Shown here: positions 25,288-34,466 of the stretch, in pieces
Layout: each line of letters begins with the position of its first letter
How positions within the stretch are numbered: position 1 is the stretch's first letter
Notes under the pieces: generated by a model
The model's input: the letters and a program-made list of their open reading frames with translations, nothing else
Told to the model about the DNA's origin: nothing
The model's database searches: none
Position numbers and translations under genes: made by a program
From: Sphingobacterium paucimobilis HER1398
GTDB lineage: Bacteria; Bacteroidota; Bacteroidia; Sphingobacteriales; Sphingobacteriaceae
Reading direction: 5' to 3'
NCBI RefSeq assembly: GCF_000416985.1
Contig: NZ_ATDL01000018.1
Coordinates: forward strand, 124,001 to 188,000
DNA length: 64,000 nucleotides

Positions 25288-26556
25288 CTAGTCCAGTATA
25301 ATCCGAATCAAATCATAGGAGGCTTGCCATTCGTCTCTTTTTGCTTCATTAACTTGGCTGATCGATTGGTTTAAATCAGAGAGCAACAGTCGTCCTTCTT
25401 TATAAATCAGATGCTGTTGTTCCCGTGCTTTTTCTGTTAGACCGACAATAACCTTGAGGCTAGCCAATTTTGACCTCGCTGTACTGATCTTTAATTCCCT
25501 TTGCTGCATACGTACACGGTCATTATTGGTTTCTTCTCGGAGTTTCAGCATGCTGATATCATACGCTGCGACCACCCTCTTTAGAGTCGGTTCTATGGTA
25601 AAAAAAGCGGACAAGGGCAGTCTAAGACTTAAGCTGACATAACTGCTGCCATACCACTCCTTGCCTCTATCCAACCGAAATTGATTGCTATAATATTGCT
25701 CTCCCAAGTAAGCATTGGCTTTGAAGGAGGGATACAAGCTCCTTTTTACCATTCTTTTTTCCAGTTCTTGGTTTTTCATTTCTAATCCTAATGAAATCAG
25801 ATTAAGATTGTCTGTTTGATACGGATCAATAAAAGAAAGGATATCAGAAACACTTGAACTTAGAGTCTTAATGCTATCCAAATCCATATACTTCTCCATC
25901 TCTAGATCGGCATCACAAAGCACTGCCCAAGCTTCGTGTAGTTTTATACGTTTTCTTTCGAACTCTTGCTGAGCTATCAAATAACTAAAAGAATTGTCCC
26001 GACCTTCCTCATAGCGCGCCTTCGCTACCTCTAGGATCTCCCAATAGGTGACAGAGTCGGCTTGAGCTAATGCATATTGTTCGGTTGCCAATACGACGGC
26101 TGCGTAAGCCAATGTAGCACCACGCCTCCAATCTACCTGTTGTTGTTCCCGTTCCAACTCCGCCTTTCTTATGTTTAATGATTGCCGCTCTTCCTCCAAA
26201 CTCTGACGAGGATCAAACACATCCCACTCTACTTGTACTCCAGCTTTCGAAGACCACTTCGTCGCAAACTTCAGTGGAATAATAGCACCATCTGTTGCAT
26301 TCGGATCAAAGGCTATCGCTGGCACTGGAGTCGTGGGCACTATGAGGTTACGCTGCAGATTAGCATCGAAATAGAATACCGGTATACGATTTACCTTTAA
26401 CTCTCGAAGTTGCTCCTTCTTAAGCCGAATTTCCAGACTGTGTTGAAGATGTGCAATAGCTTGCTCTTCTTGCTTCCAAAGTTCCTCAATACTCACCGAC
26501 TGTCCCTGCACAAAGCAAGGAATCAAAATCAATACTATGTAATAAAAGACACGCAT
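25288..26556 (-). CDS. TolC-like outer-membrane efflux protein
   Basis: Outer-membrane channel subunit of a tripartite exporter, 422 residues from the ATG at 26556. The earlier frame start at 26604 overlaps the permease and lacks a signal peptide at its N-terminus. Signal peptide MRVFYYIVLILIPCFVQGQ is followed by long amphipathic coiled-coil helices with the TolC-type pattern of two OEP repeats (EWDVFDPRQSLEEERQSLNIRKAELEREQQ; LGEQYYSNQFRLDRG; SLRLPLSAFF; LLLSDLNQSISQVNEAKRD). It is the last gene of an ATPase-adaptor-permease-channel operon, directly after the permease stop. Confidence 0.85.
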   Translation of the reverse strand: MRVFYYIVLILIPCFVQGQSVSIEELWKQEEQAIAHLQHSLEIRLKKEQLRELKVNRIPVFYFDANLQRNLIVPTTPVPAIAFDPNATDGAIIPLKFATKWSSKAGVQVEWDVFDPRQSLEEERQSLNIRKAELEREQQQVDWRRGATLAYAAVVLATEQYALAQADSVTYWEILEVAKARYEEGRDNSFSYLIAQQEFERKRIKLHEAWAVLCDADLEMEKYMDLDSIKTLSSSVSDILSFIDPYQTDNLNLISLGLEMKNQELEKRMVKRSLYPSFKANAYLGEQYYSNQFRLDRGKEWYGSSYVSLSLRLPLSAFFTIEPTLKRVVAAYDISMLKLREETNNDRVRMQQRELKISTARSKLASLKVIVGLTEKAREQQHLIYKEGRLLLSDLNQSISQVNEAKRDEWQASYDLIRIILD

Positions 26557-26557
26557 A

Positions 26558-27691
26558 TCAAAAAACAGAAGCTGGTTCCAAACCACTAATCTTACGAACG
26601 GCAAACAATGAGCCTCCCACAGAAATCAATACTGTAATAACGAATAAAAACAATGAAAATCCTGCGGAAAGATCAATAATAAGTCCAGAATTACGAACGC
26701 CAAACTTAAATCCGATCAAAAGTAATAAGGCCAATACATAACCTATCACAGCATATAAAAAAGCTTGTAAAACAATCAATTTATTTACATAACCATTACT
26801 TGCACCGATTGCTTTAAGCGTACCGTAATCCCTAATACGATCCAAAGCTGAGGAATACAACGTAAGCCCAATAATAAAAAAACCACTAATCATAGCAAAC
26901 AGCACCAACGTTCCAAAACTCATCCCCATATTCGAAGTTATCAAAATCTCTTTTACAGTAGATTTTTTCAGTTGCTGAGCATCCCAAGCTTGTAAGTTCG
27001 GAAATAACCGATGTATAGCTGTCTGCATATCAACTTTATCCGCATTGGAATTCAACTTGACAATAATAAGATGGATATCCGAAGGCGAGAGGTTAGCGAA
27101 TGAACGTGCATTTTCCAATGTAGTATACATTAAGCTCGCACCGAAAGCTTGTGCCCCCTTTGTCAACACACCTATCTTAGCAGCCTTACCATTGATCTCT
27201 ATGGGCTTGTCAATCGAAAGCTGGGTATTCCAACTTTTTTCACTATAGATTTCCGCGGATACGACATTAGGATTAATCAAAGAATGTATAGAACCTTCAG
27301 CTATCTTCTGGCTATCCGGTCCCATCACAAAATAAGGCGCCTCTGCTCCCACCAATGTAACACCAGCAGTCTTACCATCCAAGAAAGTCGCCTGAGCCGA
27401 CGATAGCACGACGGGGTAGGCAACATCTACACCGTCCAAACTTCCTATTTGTTGTACAAGTCGCTGGTCTAATCGATTTACCGCATTAATATTCTTACTT
27501 TGTCCTTCGATAACCCACAGCTCATTATCCCCGACTGGAGCATTTCCAATAAGGTTTCCCATCAAGCCCATTAAAAAAAACAACAAGCCAAGCTGTTGCC
27601 CTATTAAAAAAATACTAATAACCACAGCAGTGATTATGCCGACACTTTTTGCCTTGTCATATTTAATAAATTTAAAAGCGACCTTTAGCAT
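26558..27691 (-). CDS. FtsX-type ABC transporter permease (DevC-like)
   Basis: Inner-membrane permease of 377 residues: one N-terminal helix (about 18-42), a large periplasmic domain (about 50-265) and three C-terminal helices (about 268-290, 312-335, 345-365) with the FtsX/MacB ending (SGLEPASVF). Segments SALDRIRDYGTLKAIGASNGYV match the conserved FtsX coupling region. The size and gene order (ATPase, adaptor, permease) resemble the DevBCA exporters of cyanobacteria, which export glycolipids, more than the two-domain MacB. Its start overlaps the adaptor's stop by one base. Confidence 0.88.
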   Translation of the reverse strand: MLKVAFKFIKYDKAKSVGIITAVVISIFLIGQQLGLLFFLMGLMGNLIGNAPVGDNELWVIEGQSKNINAVNRLDQRLVQQIGSLDGVDVAYPVVLSSAQATFLDGKTAGVTLVGAEAPYFVMGPDSQKIAEGSIHSLINPNVVSAEIYSEKSWNTQLSIDKPIEINGKAAKIGVLTKGAQAFGASLMYTTLENARSFANLSPSDIHLIIVKLNSNADKVDMQTAIHRLFPNLQAWDAQQLKKSTVKEILITSNMGMSFGTLVLFAMISGFFIIGLTLYSSALDRIRDYGTLKAIGASNGYVNKLIVLQAFLYAVIGYVLALLLLIGFKFGVRNSGLIIDLSAGFSLFLFVITVLISVGGSLFAVRKISGLEPASVF

Positions 27692-28647
27692 TACTTTACT
27701 TTTATCACGCAGTTTACTTTTGTGTTAATCACCAAGCCACTTTCTCCTGCTACTCGAATCTTGACACGACGGACGCGACGGTCTTGTGCCTCATTGGCGG
27801 TCTCATAAAAAATCGATTTATTGGAAAGCATTGGGCTTACATAAATTAATTCTCCTTTTACAGCAGCTGCTTGATCGACCATCGTATAGACGGAGACTTC
27901 CTGTCCCACGTGTACGCTATTGGCAAAAAGTTCATCCACCTCAGCTTCTATTATAGGATTACTGACGGTCACAATATGTCCCAACTTTTCATGTAAACCG
28001 ACAGATTGCCCCAAATGGGCATCAAAATTGTCTATCACACCGTCACTGGTGGCGGTAATACGTAACTCTGCACGCTGCTTACCAGACCTTTTCACATTAA
28101 CCCGTTGTTCATCCAATCCTACACGCTGTGCTTCTAATTGCTGTTGTAAAGCTTTTAAAGTGGCCCTTTGCTGAACCAAATTGGAGTAATCCGCAGCAAG
28201 CACTTCCTTAGTCTCGGCATCTCGATCTACCAAACGTTTGGATACTTCATATTTACGCGTTCGTTCTTCTAACACGAGAACAGCTTTAGTGATATCCTCT
28301 TCTGTAGCGCGCATGCCCAGCCTCAATCTTTCCAATTCCAACGCCGCTTGTTCTACGTCTAAGCTCGCTTGGGCCACATCCAATTGAAGCAGAACATCTC
28401 CTTTACGTACAAAATCTCCTTCGTTAACAAATACTTCCTCTATTTGTCCCGAAGCAGTACTTGATATCATTGCATCTGGCACCGAAGGGGTCACCTTACC
28501 TATCGCTTGAATATCCTTGACTTCTTTCAGTATTTCTCCACCACTTCTAGCAGACACGCTCTCTTTATTCTCTGAAGAGGAACAGCCATAGCTTAATAGC
28601 GCAACAAGCCCAACGAAAAACAGGGGTTTATTTATAATATTGTTCAT
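27691..28647 (-). CDS. HlyD/DevB-like membrane fusion lipoprotein
   Basis: Periplasmic adaptor of 318 residues linking the ABC permease to the TolC-like channel. Lipoprotein signal with Cys22 (LLSYGC) suggests lipid anchoring. The biotinyl-lipoyl-like half (ISSTASGQIEEVFVNEGDFVRKGDVLLQLD) and its C-terminal counterpart (ITATSDGVIDNFDAHLGQSV) flank a long coiled coil at about 95-195. A beta-barrel domain follows (IEAEVDELFANSVHVGQEVSV). It overlaps the ATPase gene upstream by 20 bp, and the permease follows immediately, so translation is probably coupled. Confidence 0.88.
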   Translation of the reverse strand: MNNIINKPLFFVGLVALLSYGCSSSENKESVSARSGGEILKEVKDIQAIGKVTPSVPDAMISSTASGQIEEVFVNEGDFVRKGDVLLQLDVAQASLDVEQAALELERLRLGMRATEEDITKAVLVLEERTRKYEVSKRLVDRDAETKEVLAADYSNLVQQRATLKALQQQLEAQRVGLDEQRVNVKRSGKQRAELRITATSDGVIDNFDAHLGQSVGLHEKLGHIVTVSNPIIEAEVDELFANSVHVGQEVSVYTMVDQAAAVKGELIYVSPMLSNKSIFYETANEAQDRRVRRVKIRVAGESGLVINTKVNCVIKVK

Positions 28648-29329
28648 TTTTCAATTCCTTAGATACAACGCCCTCTTCAACATAGACGGTATTGTCTGCG
28701 AATTTACGTAATCGCAGATCATGTGTCACAACAATTACAGCCTTCCCTGCCCTAGCCAGTTCTTTCAACTCATTCATAATAATTTCCGCAGTATAAGCAT
28801 CCAGTGACGCCGTAGGTTCATCACAAAGTATCATCGAAGGATTTCCGACCAATGCACGTGCCACTGCTACCCGCTGCTTCTGTCCACCACTCAATTTTCG
28901 AGGAAGACTCATTAAGCGATCTTTCAGACCGACTTTTTCGAGCGCAACTTTCGCTTTATTTCGGGCCTTCGAAAGAGAGTCTCCCTGCAGGACCAGAGGG
29001 TGCATTACATTTTCTAATGCGTTAAGAGGTTCTATTAAATTAAACTGCTGAAATATGAATCCCACATCGTGCAAACGCAACTTCGCCAACTCCTTTTCTT
29101 TCAACTTGGTCACATCACGCCCCTGATAATATACACTTCCCTGTGTTGGATATATAATACACCCCAATATAGACAAAAGTGTAGTCTTACCACTCCCAGA
29201 AGGCCCCATAATCAATGTCAGCTTCCCAGCTTCGAAACTGATATCTGTTGTTGCCAAAGCTGTAATACTACTTTCTCCTGTATTATAGATTTTATTTACA
29301 CCTACTAATTTGACAATCTCTCGTTGCAT
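28628..29329 (-). CDS. ABC transporter ATPase (LolD/MacB/DevA type)
   Basis: Cytoplasmic ATPase of 233 residues energising the exporter encoded by the next genes. It has Walker A GPSGSGKTT near residue 42, the Q-loop FIFQQFNL, the signature LSGGQKQRVAVARAL, Walker B MILCDEPTASLD and H-loop VVTHD. The short length and the N-terminal VGVNKIYNTGE pattern place it in the MacB/LolD/DevA group. First gene of the four-gene minus-strand operon ending at 25288. Confidence 0.94.
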   Translation of the reverse strand: MQREIVKLVGVNKIYNTGESSITALATTDISFEAGKLTLIMGPSGSGKTTLLSILGCIIYPTQGSVYYQGRDVTKLKEKELAKLRLHDVGFIFQQFNLIEPLNALENVMHPLVLQGDSLSKARNKAKVALEKVGLKDRLMSLPRKLSGGQKQRVAVARALVGNPSMILCDEPTASLDAYTAEIIMNELKELARAGKAVIVVTHDLRLRKFADNTVYVEEGVVSKELKNEQYYK

Positions 29330-29428
29330 ATTCTATAGCAGTCAATTTCGATAAAAAAAACCGTATAAAAGAAAATCATTTGAAATAGCGACCAACTTAC
29401 TCCGTCTGTCTATATTCTATACCATAAA

Positions 29429-29455
29429 AAAAGGCTCGTAGTGTACGAGCCTTTT
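29429..29455. terminator. Terminator hairpin after the truncated repeat gene
   Basis: AAAAGGCTCGTA (29429-29440) and its exact complement TACGAGCCTTTT (29444-29455) form a 12-bp stem with a GTG loop, with A-runs before and T-runs after. On the minus strand it ends the repeat-protein gene. It also separates it from the ABC operon's promoter region. Confidence 0.85.
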
Positions 29456-29474
29456 CTAACGATCATTGTTGTTT

Positions 29475-30734
29475 CTATTTCTCCCCTTCCTCCCTAAAAA
29501 GAACCTCTCCATCCATCGTCCATAACATTGTCCCCGATTCAGAATTTCTATTGTACACGCCCCCTCCATTAAAAGATGCCCCAAAAGGAGTGGCCGTATT
29601 TCCATTTATCTCATTATCATGCCAGCCCATTGTTCCCGCATTGCGGTTGAATATCCCACCTCCATAAGACAATGCAACGGAATTGGCATTATTATAACCT
29701 ATAATATTAGCGGTCCATATCATCATACCTTCATTGACATTATAAACCCCTCCTCCATAGGCTAATGATGTCGATATCGCAATATTGTTTTCAATGACAT
29801 TGTCCGTCCATATCATCGTGCCTCCCGAGGAATTATTATTGTAGACTCCTCCCCCGAACGCCGCAGCAGCTCCAGAATGACATGAGACCGTATTATGCAT
29901 TATAGTATTATTAATCCATCGGATAACCCCATCCCCCTTACTCTCGCTATATACCCCTCCTCCATAAGCATAGGACGACGATGACGAAGCCATATTATTG
30001 ACAATTTCCAGATTCTGAAATGTCAATACTCCACCTGTTGTCATATTATATACCCCACCACCATAAGCTCTAGAGAATGATTCACTACTTACCCTAATAA
30101 AAGTACCTGCATTTTCGCTTCCTCCCCCCATAATGGTAAAACCATCCAATAGCGTCTTCTCTCCCATATCCCCCACAGACATGATGATATGAAATGCATT
30201 TTCAGTTCTATTGGTAAGCGTCAAATACCTTCCATGCCCTTCACAATTATCATCCTCATTATAATCTCCGCTCAAAATACTAGCGCTGCCACCTTTCTCT
30301 TTCAACACCCGATCTTTCATGCCGGGGTCTCCAGAAGTTGGAAAACCTCCATACAATTGTACATTTTTCACTAAGAGAAAGACCCTATCCCTCAAATCTT
30401 CGGGCTCTGCGTTAAATTCCTTCCCATATTCAGGAGTATACATAGGTTTATATACTCCAGAGGCCACCCAGATCTGCAACGGGTTATCATCAGACCAAAT
30501 ATTTTTATCTTTGTTTTCGTACGCCCATTTCAGTGCATCCCCCAATTCTGGGATTGCATTATGCCAATCGGATCCACTTGCATTCCCCCCCTCTATACTT
30601 TGATTTACATAAAGTATATTATTGGTGGGTGAAAAACAAAGCAGTTTTCTCGCGTCCTGAAACTCATAAGCGCCGACATTGGCAACCTCCTTAAATACAT
30701 AAGGGCTGCCACTCAAATCTTGAATTGCTTTCAA
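29475..30734 (-). pseudogene. 5'-truncated beta-helix/choice-of-anchor repeat protein gene
   Basis: An open frame of about 419 codons with no ATG or signal peptide: the upstream frame closes at a TAA near 30768 and only a TTG is available. It begins in the middle of a typical repeat-protein module (VANVGAYEFQ, as in choice-of-anchor Q domains) followed by a beta-helix start (ILYVNQSIEGGNASGSDWHNAIPEL...KPMYTPEY). The C-terminal half holds six repeats of about 32 residues, each with YGGGVYN or similar followed by W-T/I-N-N. Such modules belong to very large secreted adhesin-like proteins, so this is probably the remaining 3' part of one. A weakly translated cytoplasmic product cannot be excluded. 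Confidence 0.6.
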
Positions 30735-30998
30735 ATCTGTTGTTACTATAATGGTATGCAGTGGTAATTTAGTGAGTTTTTAGCAATAAACCTATTTATT
30801 TGAACTAAAACATTCTATCGGTCAGGCTAAAACCTCATTTTTCAAGACAAAAATTAATGATAATCCCTTGTATCTGGACGAATTGTAAATGAGACATAGC
30901 GGTTTATAAATAGCAGCACATTTATTGCAACACTATAATTACTTTTGGATTCGTAAAATAATTCAAGCAATCTATATTAAAAGGTAAAAATCATAAAA

Positions 30999-31646
30999 AT
31001 GACGACAACAAGCAATGCAAAAAATATCGCTGAAAAAATTCAATCCTTTGCCATGGGGTTTATTGGCTCTATGTTTATCGCTCTTGGGTTCAGCTATTTC
31101 AGCGAACAAGCATCCTACCGTATCCCTAGGATATTACTCCCTATCTATAATCTTTTGGGTAATGTAGGCTTAGCAATCGGGCTTCTAATCCTAGGAGCAA
31201 TACTTCTATTTGCTTCTTATTCAAAGTTTAAGCGCAATGCCCGCCGTCCAACAGCTATACTGATTATACTTCCATTATTTGTAATATTTTCATTGGTGAT
31301 GACGCATTTATTTGAAAACAAAGGAAAAAACGATACTGGACAATTAAATCCCACCAATCAAAAATCACATAATACGGACAGCATAAAAGAAGAGACACGT
31401 CCAACACTAGATAATGTCCAAGCAAACGAATATTTAGACCAGGTCGAACGGATAGTACAAGAAATGAGCAAATCAAAAGCTCAAAAAGACGACAAAGCTT
31501 TCGAACAACTGGAATCACAACACTTCGAACTGACAAGTAAACTCAGTAACATCATCCCTGACTTAAGCAAAACAGACAAATATCCAGCCTTTGCACATTA
31601 CAATGCTTACCTAGCTAATAAGATAAACAAAATGCGAGGACTTTAA
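30999..31646 (+). CDS. Small inner-membrane protein with cytoplasmic or periplasmic helical tail
   Basis: 215 residues that I do not recognise. The first 105 residues contain three hydrophobic helices (about 17-35, 50-72, 84-102). Residues 105-215 are polar and charged, rich in Asn, Lys and Glu, with a predicted helix (EYLDQVERIVQEMSKSKAQKDD). No catalytic motif. It is a single gene: the 3' end lies inside its own terminator hairpin, and the next gene starts 139 bp later. Confidence 0.6.
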   Translation: MTTTSNAKNIAEKIQSFAMGFIGSMFIALGFSYFSEQASYRIPRILLPIYNLLGNVGLAIGLLILGAILLFASYSKFKRNARRPTAILIILPLFVIFSLVMTHLFENKGKNDTGQLNPTNQKSHNTDSIKEETRPTLDNVQANEYLDQVERIVQEMSKSKAQKDDKAFEQLESQHFELTSKLSNIIPDLSKTDKYPAFAHYNAYLANKINKMRGL

Positions 31647-31662
31647 GTCTTCGCATTTTGTT
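31626..31662 (+). terminator. Terminator overlapping the stop codon of the membrane-protein gene
   Basis: AACAAAATGCGA (31626-31637) pairs exactly with TCGCATTTTGTT (31651-31662). The stop codon TAA at 31644-31646 lies in the loop region, so the last coding codons form the left arm of the hairpin. Confidence 0.7.
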
Positions 31663-31784
31663 CTTCACGACAGTATTTCTCTTTTCAAAAAAATAATTCG
31701 CAACCGATTGAACCTTTTACCATTACAACTGTCTAAGCTGCATATTATATAGTATGTAACCAACTCTTACTAGTAGACCTTGTC

Positions 31785-33182
31785 ATGGAAAAAAACAAAA
31801 ACCTTCACCTATTATGGCGCAGTGGATTTGGTCCCGATCTTTCTGATATTCGCGATGTAGACGAACTAACTACGCAGCAATTATGGAAAAAAATCAAGGA
31901 CAACGCTTCAGCCACACTACCGGTCATTAGCCCCTCCTCTTCTTTCGTTCGCGACAATTATGACAACACGGGCAGAAGTGAACTAAGTAAAGAACAAAAA
32001 GAAGAATGGAACAGAAAAATAAGACAACAAAGCAATAAGGATATAAAAGAACTCAACAACCGGTGGATACAGTCCATGATCAACAACGATAATCAACTGG
32101 GTGAAAAAATGAGTTTTTTTTGGCACAATCATTTCGCTATACGTCAAAACAACAGCCTTTTACAAGAAGATGCCTTCCAAACCATCCGAAAGCACAGCGT
32201 AGGAAATTTTGCAGATCTGCTACGAGAAGTAAGCAAGTCTGGAGCAATGGTGCTATCCCTCAACAACCAGCAGAATCGAAAGCGCTCACCGAATGAAAAC
32301 TTTGCCCGCGAAATCATGGAGCTCTTTACCATGGGGGTAGGTAACTACACCGAAAAGGACGTCAAAGAGGCGGCCCGAGCTTTTACAGGATGGGGAGTAA
32401 ACCAAGCAGGACAGTTTACATTCAACGCTAAAGTTCATGACAATGGCACGAAAGAAATACTGGGACGCCGCGGCAACTTTGACGGAGATGATGTCATCGA
32501 TATCATCCTACAACAACCACAGACCTCTATCTTTATCGTTACCAAAATATACAGTTACTTTGTAAATGAAACTATAGATACCGATAAGGTGGCGGCATTG
32601 GCAATCTCTTTTAGAGAAGACTACAATATCCTACGACTATTGGAGGTTATTTTTACAAGCGACTGGTTCTACCAACCGCAAAACAGATCCAATAGGATAA
32701 AACCCCCCGTCGAACTTCTAGTTGGCCTACAACGATTCTCTCCGATAATGGCCATGGAAGAAGCCTTGCAATACCGAATCCAGCGCTTGTTGGGACAGGC
32801 TCTGTTTTATCCTCCCAGTATTGCTGGTTGGCCATCTGGCAAGGCTTGGTTAGACAGCAATACCCTTATAGTAAGGCTGCAACTGCCCCAAATTATAGCA
32901 GGTATTGCTACTGTGCAGTTACAAGCAAAAAGCGATGATGATCTGAATATGGGACTCAGCAATTCCGACGACTTAATACGTCTCCAAAAACGGGGTAAGG
33001 TCACTGCCAATACTGCCTGGGATTCTTGGCTATCACAGACCAGCGAAACCGATATTACGACCACCATTAGCCTGCCCAATATCGACAAGCAAACCTTAAT
33101 ACTTTTACAAACTAAAAGTAGAGGAGACAAGAATAACTACGCCCACAACCTCATGAACTTACCTGAATATCAACTCTGTTAA
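31785..33182 (+). CDS. DUF1800 family protein
   Basis: 465 residues with the hallmarks of DUF1800: LLWRSGFGP at the N-terminus, RWIQSMINNDNQLGEKMSFFWHNHFA, the very conserved SPNENFAREIMELFTMGVGNYTEKDVKEAARAFTGW, and PPVELLVG. Its function is unknown, but DUF1800 proteins are regularly encoded next to DUF1501 proteins, as here (the next gene starts 11 bp later). No signal peptide is visible in this copy, although the partner has a Tat signal. The pair may act together on the cell surface or in the periplasm (inference). Confidence 0.9.
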   Translation: MEKNKNLHLLWRSGFGPDLSDIRDVDELTTQQLWKKIKDNASATLPVISPSSSFVRDNYDNTGRSELSKEQKEEWNRKIRQQSNKDIKELNNRWIQSMINNDNQLGEKMSFFWHNHFAIRQNNSLLQEDAFQTIRKHSVGNFADLLREVSKSGAMVLSLNNQQNRKRSPNENFAREIMELFTMGVGNYTEKDVKEAARAFTGWGVNQAGQFTFNAKVHDNGTKEILGRRGNFDGDDVIDIILQQPQTSIFIVTKIYSYFVNETIDTDKVAALAISFREDYNILRLLEVIFTSDWFYQPQNRSNRIKPPVELLVGLQRFSPIMAMEEALQYRIQRLLGQALFYPPSIAGWPSGKAWLDSNTLIVRLQLPQIIAGIATVQLQAKSDDDLNMGLSNSDDLIRLQKRGKVTANTAWDSWLSQTSETDITTTISLPNIDKQTLILLQTKSRGDKNNYAHNLMNLPEYQLC

Positions 33183-33193
33183 AAAATCATGCT

Positions 33194-34387
33194 ATGTTAA
33201 TAAAAAGAAGAGAGTTTTTACAAACTACGGCCTTAGCAACAGCTAGCCTTTTTGTTCCTAAGTTTCTAAATGCCATGGCTGGCCGTACCTTACCTAATGG
33301 CAGACAGAGAGTACTGATAGTGATACAATTGACTGGTGGAAACGATGGTTTAAACACCATTATTCCTTATACCAATGATATTTACTATCAGAGTCGTCCA
33401 GAAATAGCAATCAGCAAACAGCAAGCGCTACGTTTGAATGACGATGCAGGCCTTAACCCCAATCTTCCTGTACTCAGAGAATTATATGATGAAGGACACC
33501 TTTCCATTATCAACAATGTAGGTTACCCTGAGCCCAATCGTTCACATTTCAGAAGCATGGACATCTGGCATACGGCCAGTCAGTCGGACGAATATTTGAA
33601 GACAGGATGGCTGGGACGCTATCTCGACAAACAATGTGATGACTGCCATCTCCCCACCCAACTTATAGAAACGGATGATATATTGAGTTTGGCTTTAAAG
33701 GGCCACAATCACCAAGGCATTACTTTTCGCGATCCGCGCATGGTATATACTAAAGCCCAGGAACAATTCTACAAGAACATTGGAGAGACACATCAGCACG
33801 AGCACGAGATGGCCGACTATCTATACAAGATGTTGGGAGAAACGATCAACAGTACCAATTATATATTAGAAAAATCAAAAACTAATCCTACTACGGCAGA
33901 ATATCCCGCTACCGCATTTGGCAATCACTTAAAACATATAGCGTCGCTGATACGTAGCGATATCAATACCAGTGTGTACTACGTTTCTTTAGGCAGCTTT
34001 GACACGCACGTCAGACAACTTTCTAGGCAAACAGAACTATTCAAAGAACTTAATTCAGGTCTAAAAGTATTTACGGATGATTTGAAAAAAGCAAACCGAT
34101 TCAATGATGTCATGATCATGACATTCTCCGAATTTGGCAGACGTGTAGCTCAAAATGGCAGTGCTGGAACAGATCACGGTACAGCAAACAATATGTTTTT
34201 TATAAGTGGCGCATTACGCCAAAAGGGCATCATTAACGAATTACCAGATCTATCCAATCTAAGCAATGGAGATCTAACCCATACCGTAGATTTTAAGAAT
34301 ATATACGCTACTATCCTCGACAAATGGCTAGACAGCAGTGTACCTGCTATCCTAGGGAAAGACTTCAAAACCTTGGGCTTTATTTAG
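33194..34387 (+). CDS. DUF1501 family protein (Tat substrate)
   Basis: 397 residues of the sulfatase/alkaline-phosphatase-like DUF1501 family. The N-terminus carries a twin-arginine signal (LIKRREFLQTTALATASLFV) with Arg-Arg at residues 5-6, so it should be exported folded. Family landmarks: VLIVIQLTGGNDGLNTIIPY, NRSHFRSMDIWHTA, YVSLGSFDTH, MTFSEFGRRVAQNGSAGTDHGTANNMF. A tatA gene lies 2 kb downstream on the other strand. It is co-transcribed with the DUF1800 gene. Enzymatic activity is not established for the family. Confidence 0.92.
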   Translation: MLIKRREFLQTTALATASLFVPKFLNAMAGRTLPNGRQRVLIVIQLTGGNDGLNTIIPYTNDIYYQSRPEIAISKQQALRLNDDAGLNPNLPVLRELYDEGHLSIINNVGYPEPNRSHFRSMDIWHTASQSDEYLKTGWLGRYLDKQCDDCHLPTQLIETDDILSLALKGHNHQGITFRDPRMVYTKAQEQFYKNIGETHQHEHEMADYLYKMLGETINSTNYILEKSKTNPTTAEYPATAFGNHLKHIASLIRSDINTSVYYVSLGSFDTHVRQLSRQTELFKELNSGLKVFTDDLKKANRFNDVMIMTFSEFGRRVAQNGSAGTDHGTANNMFFISGALRQKGIINELPDLSNLSNGDLTHTVDFKNIYATILDKWLDSSVPAILGKDFKTLGFI

Positions 34388-34406
34388 GTCTAACGCCATA
34401 TTTCGT

Positions 34407-34462
34407 TAAAACATTCCCCGGGTCTATAGTCGAGAATAGGACAAACCCGGGGAAGTCTATGT
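34407..34462. terminator. Bidirectional terminator between DUF1501 gene and aspA
   Basis: TTCCCCGGGT (34414-34423) pairs with ACCCGGGGAA (34445-34454), extended outward by AAAACAT and ATGTTTT with a short bulge. It lies between two convergent stop codons and has A/T runs on both sides. Confidence 0.75.
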
Positions 34463-34466
34463 TTTA

